From Adiantum capillus-veneris (Eukaryota; Streptophyta; Polypodiopsida; Polypodiales; Pteridaceae): DNA of 64,000 nucleotides. The position numbers and the translations under genes were made by a program. How positions within the stretch are numbered: position 1 is the stretch's first letter; each line of letters opens with the position of its first letter. The notes beneath the pieces were generated by a model, which made no database searches, was not told the DNA's origin, and was given only the letters and a program-made list of their open reading frames with translations. The DNA lies in assembly GCA_014529385.2 (NCBI GenBank), contig CM043967.1:130259182-130323181 (forward strand). The letters run 5' to 3'. Of this stretch, positions 44,240-54,632 are shown piece after piece.

Positions 44240-44539
44240 CTAAACCAAAACATCGAGGTAAAGTTTCACAATCCGAGGAGTATCTGCTAGGTCCTCCTCC
44301 TCCATCCACTTCGCATCAAATGCAGGAAAGTTCTTGAACTTAACCAAGAACCGCCTTCGGACTTTACCTTTCTTCGTATCATTATGTGCCAAAATCTGTT
44401 CAGGAACAAGGATCTCCTCGTTTTCTTCCACTTCGGGTTGCTCATCAGGCTCCCCATCATCAGGCACATCACCCTTAACAGGGTTCAAGAGACTCACATG
44501 CAATGCATTATGAATCCTCCAAGTATCTGGCAGGTCCAA
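44240..44539 (-). pseudogene. T1 integrase C-terminus with chromodomain
   Basis: Reads DLPDTWRIHNALHVSLLNP, the standard end of gypsy integrase, followed by ILVPEQILAHNDTKK, RRFLVKFKNFP and DAKWMEEEDL, a chromodomain of about 50 residues. Such domains direct chromoviral integration toward particular chromatin. The usual aromatic pair can be matched only partly (FLVKF and KWM). It is separated from the integrase core by further broken sequence. Confidence 0.85.
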
Positions 44540-44864
44540 TCGGAAGGAGACATCATTTATCTTGTCAGTAATCTGGAAAGGTCCGTAGTATCACATACTA
44601 AGCTTTGGAAAAAGCCTCTCCTTTCCCCTTTTTTTTTTCTTAGGCGTGCCTTCTCAAAAGTAAGAGCACCCAATCATCCTCCTTCAGTTTCCAGTCGCGA
44701 CGATGGCGATCCGCTGCCTTTTTCTGTCGTTCTTGAGACTTCTGTAAAGTCTCGTGAACCTTGGCAAAAGCCGTATCCAAATCTCGCGAATATTCATCCG
44801 CTTCAAATTTCTAATCTTTCGTGCTCAGGAAGGATGGAACCTTCGCAGCAGTTTCAACAATCTC

Positions 44865-45299
44865 TCACGGCGTCTTCCCCGTCGAAGAGTGTATCGTGTT
44901 ATTGTAGGCAAATTCCACCAAAGGTAAGTTCTTTTCCCATTGAGTCTTCTGATGCGAGATACAAGACTTCAATAAATCTAAAATCACTGAATTGGCAATC
45001 TCAAATTGCCCGTCAGTCTGCAAGTGGAACGATGACGAGAACTGCAACCGCGTCCCAATGTTCTCCCAAATTGCCTTCCAAAACAAACTCATAAATCTGG
45101 GGTCTCTGTCGGAGACAATCGTCTCAGGCGTGCCATGTAATCGGAAAATCATCGTGATCATTCTGTATTCTCGGGAGATAAAAAAAATGAAATCCATTTC
45201 AATATTTTCCCAGGGGCGGGTGGGTGGGTATGGGTAAAGGTTGTAACAATCCCTGTGCCTTCTAGCATACCAAGCAACTGCGCACAAACTCTTCCACAT
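44865..45299 (-). pseudogene. T1 integrase core, internally deleted
   Basis: WENIEMDFIFFISREYRM jumps to MIFRLHGTPETIVSDRDPRF, omitting roughly 40-50 residues that normally lie between them. The second Asp (SDRDPRF) and the HLQTDGQFE segment with Glu remain. The deletion and neighbouring shifts make it non-functional. Confidence 0.87.
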
Positions 45300-45828
45300 C
45301 CTTCTTCAGTCTCCGCCAAAAGAAATCTCTCTCTACCCCTTTCATGGTGGTAGCAATGCTGCGGTGACCCGTAAAAGGTGGACAGTGGCAATCAGTCATA
45401 ACCTTTTCCCTCAACGGCTGTGTAACGCACAACATAGTCTTTTTCATCAAGTAGCCTTCTCGAAGGGAGTATCCAGCTACTGTCTCCCCATCCCGTATCC
45501 GTGTGAAAATATCTGCAAAATCTGTATCTGTGGCACACTGATCGACCATATCCTCGAAGCTCCTATGATGTATCGCGGAAATAGCCAGAACCAACGGTTT
45601 CCGAGACAAAGCATCTGCCACCACATTCTTCTGTCCCTGCACATGGACAATCTGGAAGTGAAACTGTGACAAGATGTTCGCCCACCGCATCTGCTTTTTC
45701 CGAAAGCTGCTTCTGTGACAAGAAGTAGCGCAAACTCTGATGGTCTGTAAAGACAATAAAATCCGCTCCGAGTAGGTAATGCCGCCACTGAGTAAGAGCA
45801 TGGATAACCGCCAAAAGCTCTTTCTCAT
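45262..45828 (-). pseudogene. T1 RNase H end and integrase zinc-binding domain
   Basis: RWANILSQFHFQIVHVQG and NVVADALSRK mark the end of RNase H. GHRSIATTMKGVERDFFW followed by FVRSCLVC is the HHCC zinc-binding start of integrase. It lies in a different frame from the preceding RNase H part. Confidence 0.87.
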
Positions 45829-46891
45829 AAATCTGTGCTGTCATCTCCGGCCTAGAGAACAAACGGCTCTCGTAAGCTATGACATGGCCTTCTTGCATCA
45901 AGACCGCACCCAGACTACGACCACAAGCATAACAATATACTTCAAATGACTTCTGCAAGTCCGGCAAAGTCAAATCTGGTCCCGTAGTCAATTTCTCTTT
46001 CAATGTCTGAAAGGCAGTCACCTCTGTGGGTCCCCACGAAAAAGGTACTCCTTTCTGTGTCAAGATATGCAAAGGGGAAGCAACCTCTGCAAACTTTCGT
46101 ATGAACCGCCTGTAGTATGAACATAGTCCCAAGAAGCTTCTAACTTCATGGACATTCCTCAAATCGGGCCAATCACGGATAGTCTCTATCTTGGCCGGGT
46201 CCATTTGCACTCCTGTTGTGTTGCTGACACAATGTGTCCCAAAAAGTGTATCCATGGTAGGAAAAAATTCACTTTTCTTTGCATTAATCACTAGCGTGTG
46301 ATCTCGTAATGCCTAAAAGACTTGAAGCAGATGATCTCTGTGTTCTGCCTCATTCTTCGAGAAAACAATGATGTCGTCAAAGAAAGTGCCAACAAATAGC
46401 CTGTACTCTCGAAAAATCCTGTCCATCATCCGGTTAAATGTCGCAGGAGCATTGGTTAAGCCAAAAGGCATCACCAAAAACTCAAATAACCCAAAAGTCG
46501 TCCGAAAAGCTGTCTTGTAGACATCTCCTGGCGCTATCCTGATCTGATGATATCCACTCTTCAAGTCAATCCTGCTAAAGCACGAGGATCCCTGTAACCT
46601 GTCGAGTATATCATCGATCCTAGGAATCGGAAATCTGTTCTTGATGGTGATTTCGTTGAGAGTGCTATAATCGATGTACATTCTCCAAGATCTGTCTTTC
46701 TTCAAAATCAACAACACTGGAGAGCAATACGGTGAAGTACTAAGCTGGACAAGACCCTTTTCCAAGAGGTCTTTCACTGAGTTCATAATCTTTTCATTCT
46801 GTACTCGGCTCACACAATAAGGTGGCCGATTCGGTGGTGTGCTTCCAGATATCAGATCAATGGTATGATCTTCAGGCCCTCTCAAAAGCAA
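45563..46891 (-). pseudogene. T1 reverse transcriptase and RNase H
   Basis: RT reads SWRMYIDYSTLNEITIKNRF, FSRIDLKSGYHQIRI, MPFGLTNAPATFNRMMD and FFDDIIVFS, so its catalytic Asp residues are kept. A TAG at 46313-46315 interrupts the same frame (HLLQVF, stop, ALRDHTLV). The RNase H that follows has VYCYACGRSLGAVLMQEG where the family normally has CDASG, so the first catalytic Asp is Tyr. YEKELLAVIHAL and FTDHQSLRYF remain. Confidence 0.9.
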
Positions 46892-48984
46892 TCGGCATGA
46901 GCGTGGAGAAAAAAATCTTGGCGTTCTTTTCTTCAGGTCAAAACATATTCAACTTTTATCCATGGTTCAGTTCTCCCAAAAGAATGAGTAAGAAAACTGA
47001 AGTTCATCAAGTACAATCTCTAAGCCCTTCATTTATCAAAGTCGCTTTCTCGGCCCGGTAGTCAACCACGGCGTAGTTCTTGTGGTACCAAGGGATCCCG
47101 AGTAGAACGTCACTCACGTGCCCTGAACACTCCTGTCATTGCAAACGAAGTTTGCCAATGCTCGGTGTAATGGCAACATCCCATCCGGGTGCCAGTCGAA
47201 CTACCTCCGCCAGTGGCGTCAGTCTGTCGGGCGCAGTTCCAAATCGAGCCGCCAATTCCAAGTGAAAAGAAGTTGGCCTTGGCTCCTTCAAAAGAGCTTC
47301 TTGATCCTTCACTTTGCCCCAAAAAAAAAACGGCAAAGTTTGTACTTTCATTCATTTGATTCGGTGCAAGTCCCACGCCATGTGGTACCAGTTCTGCTTT
47401 TCTATCTGCCTTTTCTGCCACATTCCTCAGCTGCTCTCGAACTCTCAGACCTGTCGTCGTCTTTATCATTCTGTTCTTTCTGTGCCTTATCAGGGCACTT
47501 TGCGGAAATATGTCCATGTTTCCCGCATCCAAAGCACTTCCCCTCTCTGATGAAGCGAGCTCTCTCCTCAGGAGTAAGCTTGGGTCGTGCATCCTTTTTT
47601 TTTCTCTGGGTTGCTCTTTTTCATTCTACTTTCATTCCCAGAAGTCTGTTTGGCTCGTTGTGTCATGGCCTCATCTGTGGGGTAGGTCAGACTGCCAGAG
47701 TGAATGGCAAAGCTCCGCTTCGCATGACTCATCAACTCCTGAATAGAAGCTGACTTCTGTTCCAAGCAGTGATCTCGGATCTCTGTAGGTAGACCCAAGG
47801 TAAACCGCTCAATTTGTTCTCTGAACGAGATCTTCTTGAATGAAGAGGCGGGTAGAAAAGAGCTCCAGAATCTTTCACAATAAGAATTCACTGTATCGCT
47901 CTTGGTCATCCGGAGATGGTTCCAAGCAGCTCGTATATCTCGCTCAAACTCTTGAGTCAACCAAGAAGAAATAAAAAGCCTCTTGAATTTCAGCCATGTA
48001 ACTGGCACAGTCTTGCTTAATAGAAGCGTGGACCACCAAGTACGAGCATTCCCCTCAGAGTAAGAGGCAGCTCTCCGAATCTTGGAGTGCTCTGAATAGC
48101 GTCCTCCCGCGAAAGCGATGTCAAACTGCTGTATAAGAGACAAAGCCTTCGAAGCATCTGAGTATCCTGAAAAGTATCAAACTTGATCGAGTGGCCACCT
48201 TCCTTAAACTCTCGGACTTTCTTACTGTTATCTTCGAGAAAGTCATACCGGTTGGCTTTGTAAAAATTCTTCTTGTTCGCATAAAACTTTCCGTCATCGG
48301 AATCTGAGCTGTCTGTAGACGAGTCCTCAGTAGAACTGTCAGTCTCTGGGCGAGATGTAGCCTTCTTTGCCTTTTTCTTGCCCGTTCCGAAGCTTTGTGT
48401 CTTGCTTCGCTTTTTGCTTTTTTTCTGTCTTCTTCGCTCTAATCCGAGGAGCTAGAAGAACTGTTAGAAGAAGAAGAAGAAGAACTGGGTACTCCTTCAA
48501 ATCGAACACGCTTCTTCCGTTTCTTTGCTTTGTCGAATGTCGACTGACGACCCAAATATCCCGGGAAGTCAGTACCTTTGTTCTGCTTTTTGCCGTGCTT
48601 TTTGCCGTGCTTTTTGCCTTTCTTTTGCACGTCGAAAAGCTGAGCAATCCGTGCATCAACCACGTTCTCCAGTTCCTTCTCCGTATATTTCTTGGAGGTA
48701 GAAGGTTTCTTGAGAGCGGGTTTCGGGAGTGGTGTTGTGGTTCTCTGCCACTCCATCTGTACCTCTTTCAAAGAGGTCTGGTTCATATATTTTACCATCT
48801 TCGGGTCCTTGGCAAAATTGAGCATCATCTTTGTTGCATCGCCAATCAATTGACGACGCTCCATCTCTGTTTGCTCCGCCTGAGTAGGCCGAGGCGGGCC
48901 ATACTCTCTGTCTGAATCTTCGTTGTGATCCCAGCCCGCATCTCCAGATGCAGAGGGAGTCGACTGATCATTGCCTGAAGCCAT
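46892..48984 (-). pseudogene. T1 gag and protease region, several frames
   Basis: The start chosen is ATG 48984 (MASGNDQSTPSASGD) in an ATGG context; the longer frame from 49086 begins inside the LTR. The first 180 residues are charged with a serine tract and repeated KKHGKKHGKK. The capsid section reads NARTWWSTLLLSKT, FISSWLTQEFERDIRAAW and FTLGLPTEIRDHCLEQ (about 48050-47750). A CX2CX4HX4C knuckle (CFGCGKHGHISAKC) is at about 47500-47541. Protease traces end in DVLLGIPWYHKNYAVVDYR (about 47055-47115). At least three frameshifts separate these pieces. Confidence 0.82.
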
Positions 48985-49058
48985 AGGTGCCGCGGAAAAA
49001 AAAAATTTCGGGGATCGGATTTCCCGTAGAAGAGAAATCGGCCGTGCTTTGATACCAT

Positions 49059-49622
49059 TGTAACAAACTTGGACCCTCCAAGTCAAGAATCAACCGCGAC
49101 AGCACCAAATAACCACTTCAAAACAATTCACAGATCACAATAGATTTGCACTGGCCCGGCGGAGTTCCGTGCCTAGAGATATTGGCCCCAAAGACTGGCG
49201 CCCCTTTCGGTATTTCTTTTTGTATTAATCAATCATCAAAGTACAAGAGAGCGGTTAGGGTTTCACTCTCAGACTCTGCGTCCAGATGCTCTGAGAAGTG
49301 AGGCCCTCACCACTAATTTAAAGGTTACAAGGGATGCCCAAAAGCAGAGCCCCAAAAGCTTTTAAAATCAAAAGCATCAGTTCTCTCTCTCTCTTAGAGA
49401 GTCTTTTCTCTTTTTTTTTTATAAAAAAAAAGCAAAAGCAAAATTCGCGTCGCTCATCATTTTCCAAAAAAAATAAAAAAAAATAATTTTTTTAAAAAAA
49501 AATAATCCGCCTCCGCGATTTCCGGAATTTAGGGTTTTTGGCAAAAATTAGGGTTTGCAGGAATTTTAGGGTTTCTGGCAGAAATTAGGGTTTCTGCTGT
49601 CCGCCACGTCATCACTTTGTAA
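49059..49622 (-). repeat. T1 5' LTR (right end approximate)
   Basis: Starts with TGTAACAAACTTGG on the plus strand after the primer site at about 49046-49058. Its outer terminus is altered (TTTGTAA in place of TTTGTGACA). Confidence 0.88.
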
Positions 49623-50124
49623 GTCACCACTTTGGAGATCATGATTCTTCTTTCTTCGGACATTGCCGTTTCCAATGTCCATGGACAGATCTTTCATGTT
49701 CTAACTTGTAGGACTTAAGTTACAAGTATTTAGTACTAATTACTAAGGTCTATGTCATGACTCATATGATCTATCATGTGTAAGATGCATGATTTTTTTT
49801 TGCATCGTACGTTACGTCACCGTACGTCTAATTTTTTTTAGTTTGATTAGTACTGCACGTCTTCGTACGTGTACCCGTCGTACGTGACCGTACGTGTCAA
49901 CTATGCTTCCGTTCTTAATGAGAGAGTGCTATGATCACAAACAAAGTGAGTGGATACTGTGCGTGCAAGTGTATGAGATTGAGAGATAGAGAGAGAAGAG
50001 AGATACGACACCAGAGACGTTGTAAAACCCTCCTCCGAAGGCCCCACTCTCGTCGGCGAGAGTGGTCTACTTATGATTGCACAATCTGGTACAATGATGA
50101 TGCATAAAACTGATGTAGATCTAG

Positions 50125-51411
50125 TGTCACGTGACACATCCATCCCTATGTGTCCGTGGACAAGCTACAGCATGATCAGGGTTCAGTCAGTCCAGTTAGT
50201 CTAGATTAGAAGTGAACTGGCACTTTTGTGAGTCTATTCGTAGACCGTGGATGCCCAATCACTTAGTGTAGATGCATATCCTTTGGTTGCACACAACATG
50301 ATCATCAGTATTCCCATCAGAATCCATTAGAATCAATTAGGGGAATTTTCCAGTGATTTTAGCCTATTTTCCCTATTTTTGACATTTTTCACTTATTAAT
50401 TTAAGTGACTTCCCAACAAAAGTAGGTAGGGAAAATTGGGTAAGTTAATATATAAGCAAACCCAAGTTAGCACTCGATGGCAGAAGAGGCAGCAGGAGCT
50501 CCACGCTCAACAGACAACTTCTCAGCAGACCCCCCCAAGGAGACCTAGCGTTTTGCAGATCCTGCATCACCTAGCGTTTTTCCCCATCAGATCAGCCTCG
50601 GCTACCGCAGACAGCAAGAGCCCCAGCGTTTTTGCAAGAGATCAGTAGATCAGCCTAGCGTTTTGCATTTTGCAGAACCACGGCAGTAGCAGGACCAAAA
50701 CTCAGCCCTAGCGTTTTTGGTTGTAGATCAGCCTTGGCGTTTTGCACCTTTACCGCGACGGAAAGTCAAGTACCATTAGGTTTTCAGTTTTCAGCAGTTA
50801 GTACTCGCAGATCAAGTCCCGAACCTCGCAGATCTCACCTTCCCTCAGCAGTTCCTCGCCGCACGGTCAGTTTCTGCAAGGTTTACAGTTTCAGCCCGAA
50901 AAACGCAGATTTCAGCATCTGCATTTTCAGCGCATCGTCATCGCATCGTCGTCATCGACATCGTCATCGACATAGAGTCAGAATTCAGCAGATAGAAGAT
51001 TAACAGATTTCAGCCCATAGCGTTTTTGGACAGCAGTAGAAAGATTGCAGATTTCAGCCCTTAGGTCGTCGTCGTCATCATCGTCGTCATCGTCGACATA
51101 GCCTAGACTTGCATCAGTCACATGCATACCATTTGTCCCAGATTGTGCAATCATAAGGCCCCACTCTCGCCGATGAGAGTGGGGCCTTCGGAGGAGGGTT
51201 TTACGTCTCTAGTGTCGTACCTCTCTTCTCTCTCTATCTCTTAGTCTCATTCACTTGCACGCACAGTGTCCATTCACTTTGTTTGTGATCAGAGCATTCT
51301 CTCATTAAGAACGGAAGGCTCTCCCTTCCATAAGAACAGAAGGAACCTTGAGCACAGTTCGGAGTACTCATCTTGAGCAAATCGCAAACATTGATTCCGC
51401 TGCACCTTACA
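50125..51411 (+). mobile_element. Solo LTR of the M family inside the M1 5' LTR, opposite orientation
   Basis: Runs from TGTCACGTGACACATCC to GCACCTTACA, 1287 bp, with the target copy TCTAG on each side (50120-50124, 51412-51416). There is no interior, so it is a solo LTR left by recombination between two LTRs. M1's LTR resumes directly after it (CTATGTCGACGAC at 51418). Confidence 0.93.
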
Positions 51412-52226
51412 TCTAGGCTATGTCGACGACAACAACCGAGATGGCGATGACGACAATAGGGCTGAAAAAGAGATGGTTCTAACTGCTATCCAAAAACGCC
51501 AACTGTTGAAATCTGTTGCGATGGAAAACGCTGATTTCGAGGCTGTTTTGTACCGCTGAAAACGCAGGTTTTGCCTTCCCAAAACGCTGTTGTTCCTGTT
51601 GTGTTCGGTGCTGAAAAACGCTGCCAGATCTGATGCGACTCAAGCTGAAAACGCAGCCAGATCTCCTGCTGAAAAACGCTGGGATAGGCAACCTTCTAGG
51701 GATGATGAAAACGCTGATTTCGAGGCTATGAAGCTGCGCGGTATTTGCCAAAAACGCCAAGGCAAAGGTTGGCGATGAAGCAACAAAAACGCTAGGGCTA
51801 ATGGAAGGGGAAAACTCCAATGCAGATGCTGCTTGGTGGTTCTTGTTGAGAGAGGGGAGGACCTGTTGCCAAAGGCCTGTTGTACTCGTGGCTCATTTGC
51901 CATTTAGTGCTAACTTTGGTTTGCTTATATATTTTCTTACCCAAATTGCCCTACCTACTTTTGTTGGAAAGTCACTTAAATTAATAAGTGAAAAATATCA
52001 AAAAAATCCCTTAACTGATTCTAATGGATTCTGATGGGAATGCTTATGATCATGCTATGTGCAACCAGAGGATATGCATCTATACTAAGTGACTGGGCAT
52101 GCACGGTCTATGAATAGACTCACAAAAGTGCCAGATCACTTCTAATCTAGATTGACTGGACTGACTGAACCCTGATCATACTGTAGCTTGTCCACGGACT
52201 CATAGGGTTGGATGTGTCACGTGACA

Positions 52227-52476
52227 TTTGGCATGCCTCATGGAGAAGGTGCAGAGTCTGGAGTTCCGACTTGTACTATGTTGATGCAATATAAAGAAAT
52301 ACTGAAAGGGGCGCCAAGGTTTGGGGCCAATACTCTCTGGGGTGGAATTCCGCCGCTCCGTGTCGCGTGTCGTCTCTCTCTTTCAGTTCAGTTGTTATTG
52401 AAGTGTCAAAAGTCTGTTCACTCCGTTCTTTTCTATTGGCACGTGGTGCCCGTCTTGTGACAGTGGTATCAGAGCC
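52227..52476 (+). repeat. T2: remainder of gypsy 5' LTR and primer site
   Basis: Continues the LTR cut at 38097. It contains GAAAGGGGCGCCAAGG and GGAATTCCGCCGCTCC, matching the T1 LTR on its coding strand. It ends CTTGTGACA at 52462, followed by primer site TGGTATCAGAGCC (52464-52476). No coding remnant follows before the M LTR at 53027. Confidence 0.82.
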
Positions 52477-53026
52477 AGGTTTGTCTGACCAATGGTTACT
52501 CTCAGCACCTCCAAACGATGTAGGTTGCGGTCTGGGGGGCTTTTGGTTGTAAAAGGTCTCTATATCTCCCGGTCCGGACCTTTTTAGGTTATGCGGGAGG
52601 AGTGATGAGGGAGTCGTTGGATATCTTCCGGCCCGGGCCTTGTTAGGTTATGCGGGAGGAGTGTTCATCGGCGACTTTATGTTTCTATGTCTTGTAACAT
52701 GCATATGTAAGCATGTGTGTTGCATTGTGATGTGCCAGCTACTGAATATTCCTAATTGGATGAGATTGCCTGGGTATGTTATTTTTTAGTGCATCAAGAT
52801 ACCCGTGGAAGATCAATACTGCCACGTGACACATCCAGCCCGGACCTTGTTAGGTTATGCGGGAGGAGTGTTCATCGGCGACTTTATGTTTCTATGTCTT
52901 GTAACATGCATATGTAAGCATGTGTGTTGCATTGTGATGTGCCAGCTACTGAATATTCCTAATTGGATGAGATTGCCTGGGTATGTAATTTTTTAGTGCA
53001 TCAAGATACCCGTGGAAGATCAATAC
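52477..53026 (+). other. T2 interior remnant with a 207-bp tandem duplication
   Basis: The unit beginning CCCGGRCCTTGTTAGG starts at 52632 and 52839. The first copy already ends with the first 17 bases of an M-family LTR (52820-52836), so duplication happened after the LTR arrived. A shorter third relative lies at about 52568. No gene is visible. Confidence 0.8.
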
Positions 53027-53431
53027 TGCCACGTGACACATCCAACCCTATGTGTCTGTGGACAAGCTACATCATGACAAGGGTTCAGTCAGTCCAGTTT
53101 ATGAAGTGTTCTGGCACTTTTGTGAGTCTGTTCGCAGATCGTGCATGCCCAGGCACTTAAAGTAGATGCATATCCTCTGGTTGCACGCAGCATGATCATC
53201 ACCATTACCATCAGAATCCAACAGAATCCATCGGAGCCTTTTCCAGTGCATTAAACTTATTTTCCCTATTTTTGATATTTTTCACTTATTATTTTAAGTG
53301 ACTTTTGTTGGGAACTGAGTAGGGCAATTTGGGTAAGATAATATATAAGCAAACCTAGGCTAGCACTATTCGGCATAAGAGCAAGGAGAACACAAGCCAA
53401 GGGCAGCAGGTTCCCCCTCTCTCTCTCTCTC
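53027..53431 (+). repeat. M0: M-family LTR, 5' part, split by M2
   Basis: Plus-orientation LTR starting TGCCACGTGACACATCC and including the TATA region (TAATATATAAGC at about 53339). It stops at the M2 LTR start in a CT tract. The rest would lie beyond the window. Confidence 0.8.
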
Positions 53432-54632
53432 TGTAAGGTGCAGCGGAATGAATGTTTGAACTTTGCTCAAGATGAGTGCTCCGAATTGTGCTCAAGGTTC
53501 CTTTTGTTCTTATGGAAGGGAGAGCCTTCCGTCTTTAGTGAGAGAGTGCTATGATCACAAACAAAGTGAATGGACACTGTGCGTGCAAGTGTATGAGACT
53601 GAGAGATAGAGAGAGAAGAGAATACGACACCAGAGACGTTGTAAAACCCTCCACCAAAGGCCCCACTCTCTATGGCGAGAGCGGTCTACTTATGATTGCA
53701 CAAATCTCTTCAATGCTTGGCCTTGCCGACAATGAGGACGACGACGAGATGGGCTGAAAACTGAAAACGCTAAGGGTTGGAATCTGCAAACCTTTATCTG
53801 CTGAATTCTGACTCTATGTCGATGGCGAAGATGCGATGACGATGCGCTGAAAACGCAGATGCTGAAATCTGCGTTTTCCGGGCTGAAACTTTAAACCTTG
53901 CGAAAACTGACCGTGCAACGAGGAATTGCTGCGGAAAGGTGAGATCTGCGAGGTTCGGGGGTTCTTCTGCGATGTCTAAAGGCTGGAAACTGAAAACGCT
54001 GGTGTTGCTTGAGGTTCCGTTGCGGTCATCTACAAAACGCTGAGGTTGGTCTGCAAATAAAAAATGCTAGGGCTGAATTCTGTGATTTTGCAAAAACGCT
54101 AGGCTTTTGCTGTGTCTTGCTGTCGCTGGGTTGGTTTGCAATGCAAAACGCTGGGGCTGATCTACAATGGAGAAAGACGCTAGCTGTCCTTGGCTGAAAA
54201 CGCTAAGTCTCCTGCCCGGGGGGTCTTGCTGAGAAGTTGCCTGTTGAGCAAGGTGCTCCTGCTGCCTCTTCTGCCAATTAGTGCTAGTCTAGGTTTGCTT
54301 ATATACAAACGTAGCAAAATTGCCCTACCTACTTTCCAACAAAAGTCACTTATAAATAATAAGTGAAAAATGTCAAAAATAGGTAAAATAGGCTAAATGC
54401 ATTAGAAAATTCCCGTGAAGGATTTTGATGGATTCTGATGGGAATGCTTATGATCATGCTGTGTGCAACCAGAGGATATGCATCTACACTAAATGATTGG
54501 GCATACACGAGCTGCGAACAGACTCACAAAAGTGCCAGATTACTTCCTATTCTAGACTGACTTGACTAAACTGAACCCTTGTTATGCTGTAGCTTGTCCA
54601 CGGACACATAGGGTTGGATGTGTCACGTGACA
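53432..54632 (-). repeat. M2 3' LTR (1201 bp)
   Basis: Starts TGTAAGGTGCAGCGG on the plus strand and ends TGTCACGTGACA at 54632, followed by the purine tract. Confidence 0.92.

Larger units (their letters stand above)
43075..49622 (-). mobile_element. T1: Ty3/gypsy chromovirus, degraded
   Basis: LTRs are 43075-43633 (559 bp) and 49059-about 49622. The flanking five-base copies GCCAC and GTCAC differ once. The primer site TGGTATCAAAGC follows the 5' LTR, and a purine tract (AAGAGGGGGGTA, minus strand) lies at 43634-43645. The order Gag, zinc knuckle, protease, RT, RNase H, integrase, chromodomain is that of plant chromoviruses. Frameshifts, stops and deletions are spread through it. It is inserted inside the hAT-like element. 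Confidence 0.92.
42839..49905. mobile_element. hAT-like non-autonomous DNA transposon (~0.5 kb), enlarged by T1
   Basis: The target copies CTTCCGTT (42831-42838, 49906-49913) are eight bases, and the uninterrupted site is visible in M1's other LTR at about 38180. The left end is TAGGGTTGTCCACG and the inverted right end CATAGTTGACACG, an imperfect terminal repeat. Both ends are loaded with GTACG motifs (about 42857-42895 and 49805-49895), as expected for subterminal transposase sites. Without T1 the element is about 514 bp (42839-43074 and 49628-49905), so it cannot encode a transposase and would move only with help. Confidence 0.75.
38098..52226 (-). mobile_element. M1: non-autonomous LTR retroelement with gag, protease-like and His/Asp-repeat ORFs
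   Basis: The 3' LTR (38098-39248) and interrupted 5' LTR (42737-42838, 49914-50124, 51417-52226) total 1151 and about 1123 bp. The target duplication TTTGG is perfect (38093-38097, 52227-52231). The primer site is at 42724-42736 and the purine tract at 39249-39269. The interior encodes, in order, a coiled-coil Gag N-terminus, capsid-like region, zinc knuckle, protease-like segment and the His/Asp-repeat ORF. No RT, RNase H or integrase was seen. Two later insertions lie in its 5' LTR: a hAT-like element carrying T1, and a solo LTR of its own family. Confidence 0.9.

Noticed and set aside
48367-48915. 182-codon plus-strand frame
   Set aside because: Antisense of the T1 gag region; composition mirrors the Lys and Ser tracts on the coding strand.
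42737-49913. Treating 42839-49905 as part of the M1 LTR or of T1
   Set aside because: The other M1 LTR lacks it, an eight-base duplication brackets it, and T1 has its own LTR boundaries further in.
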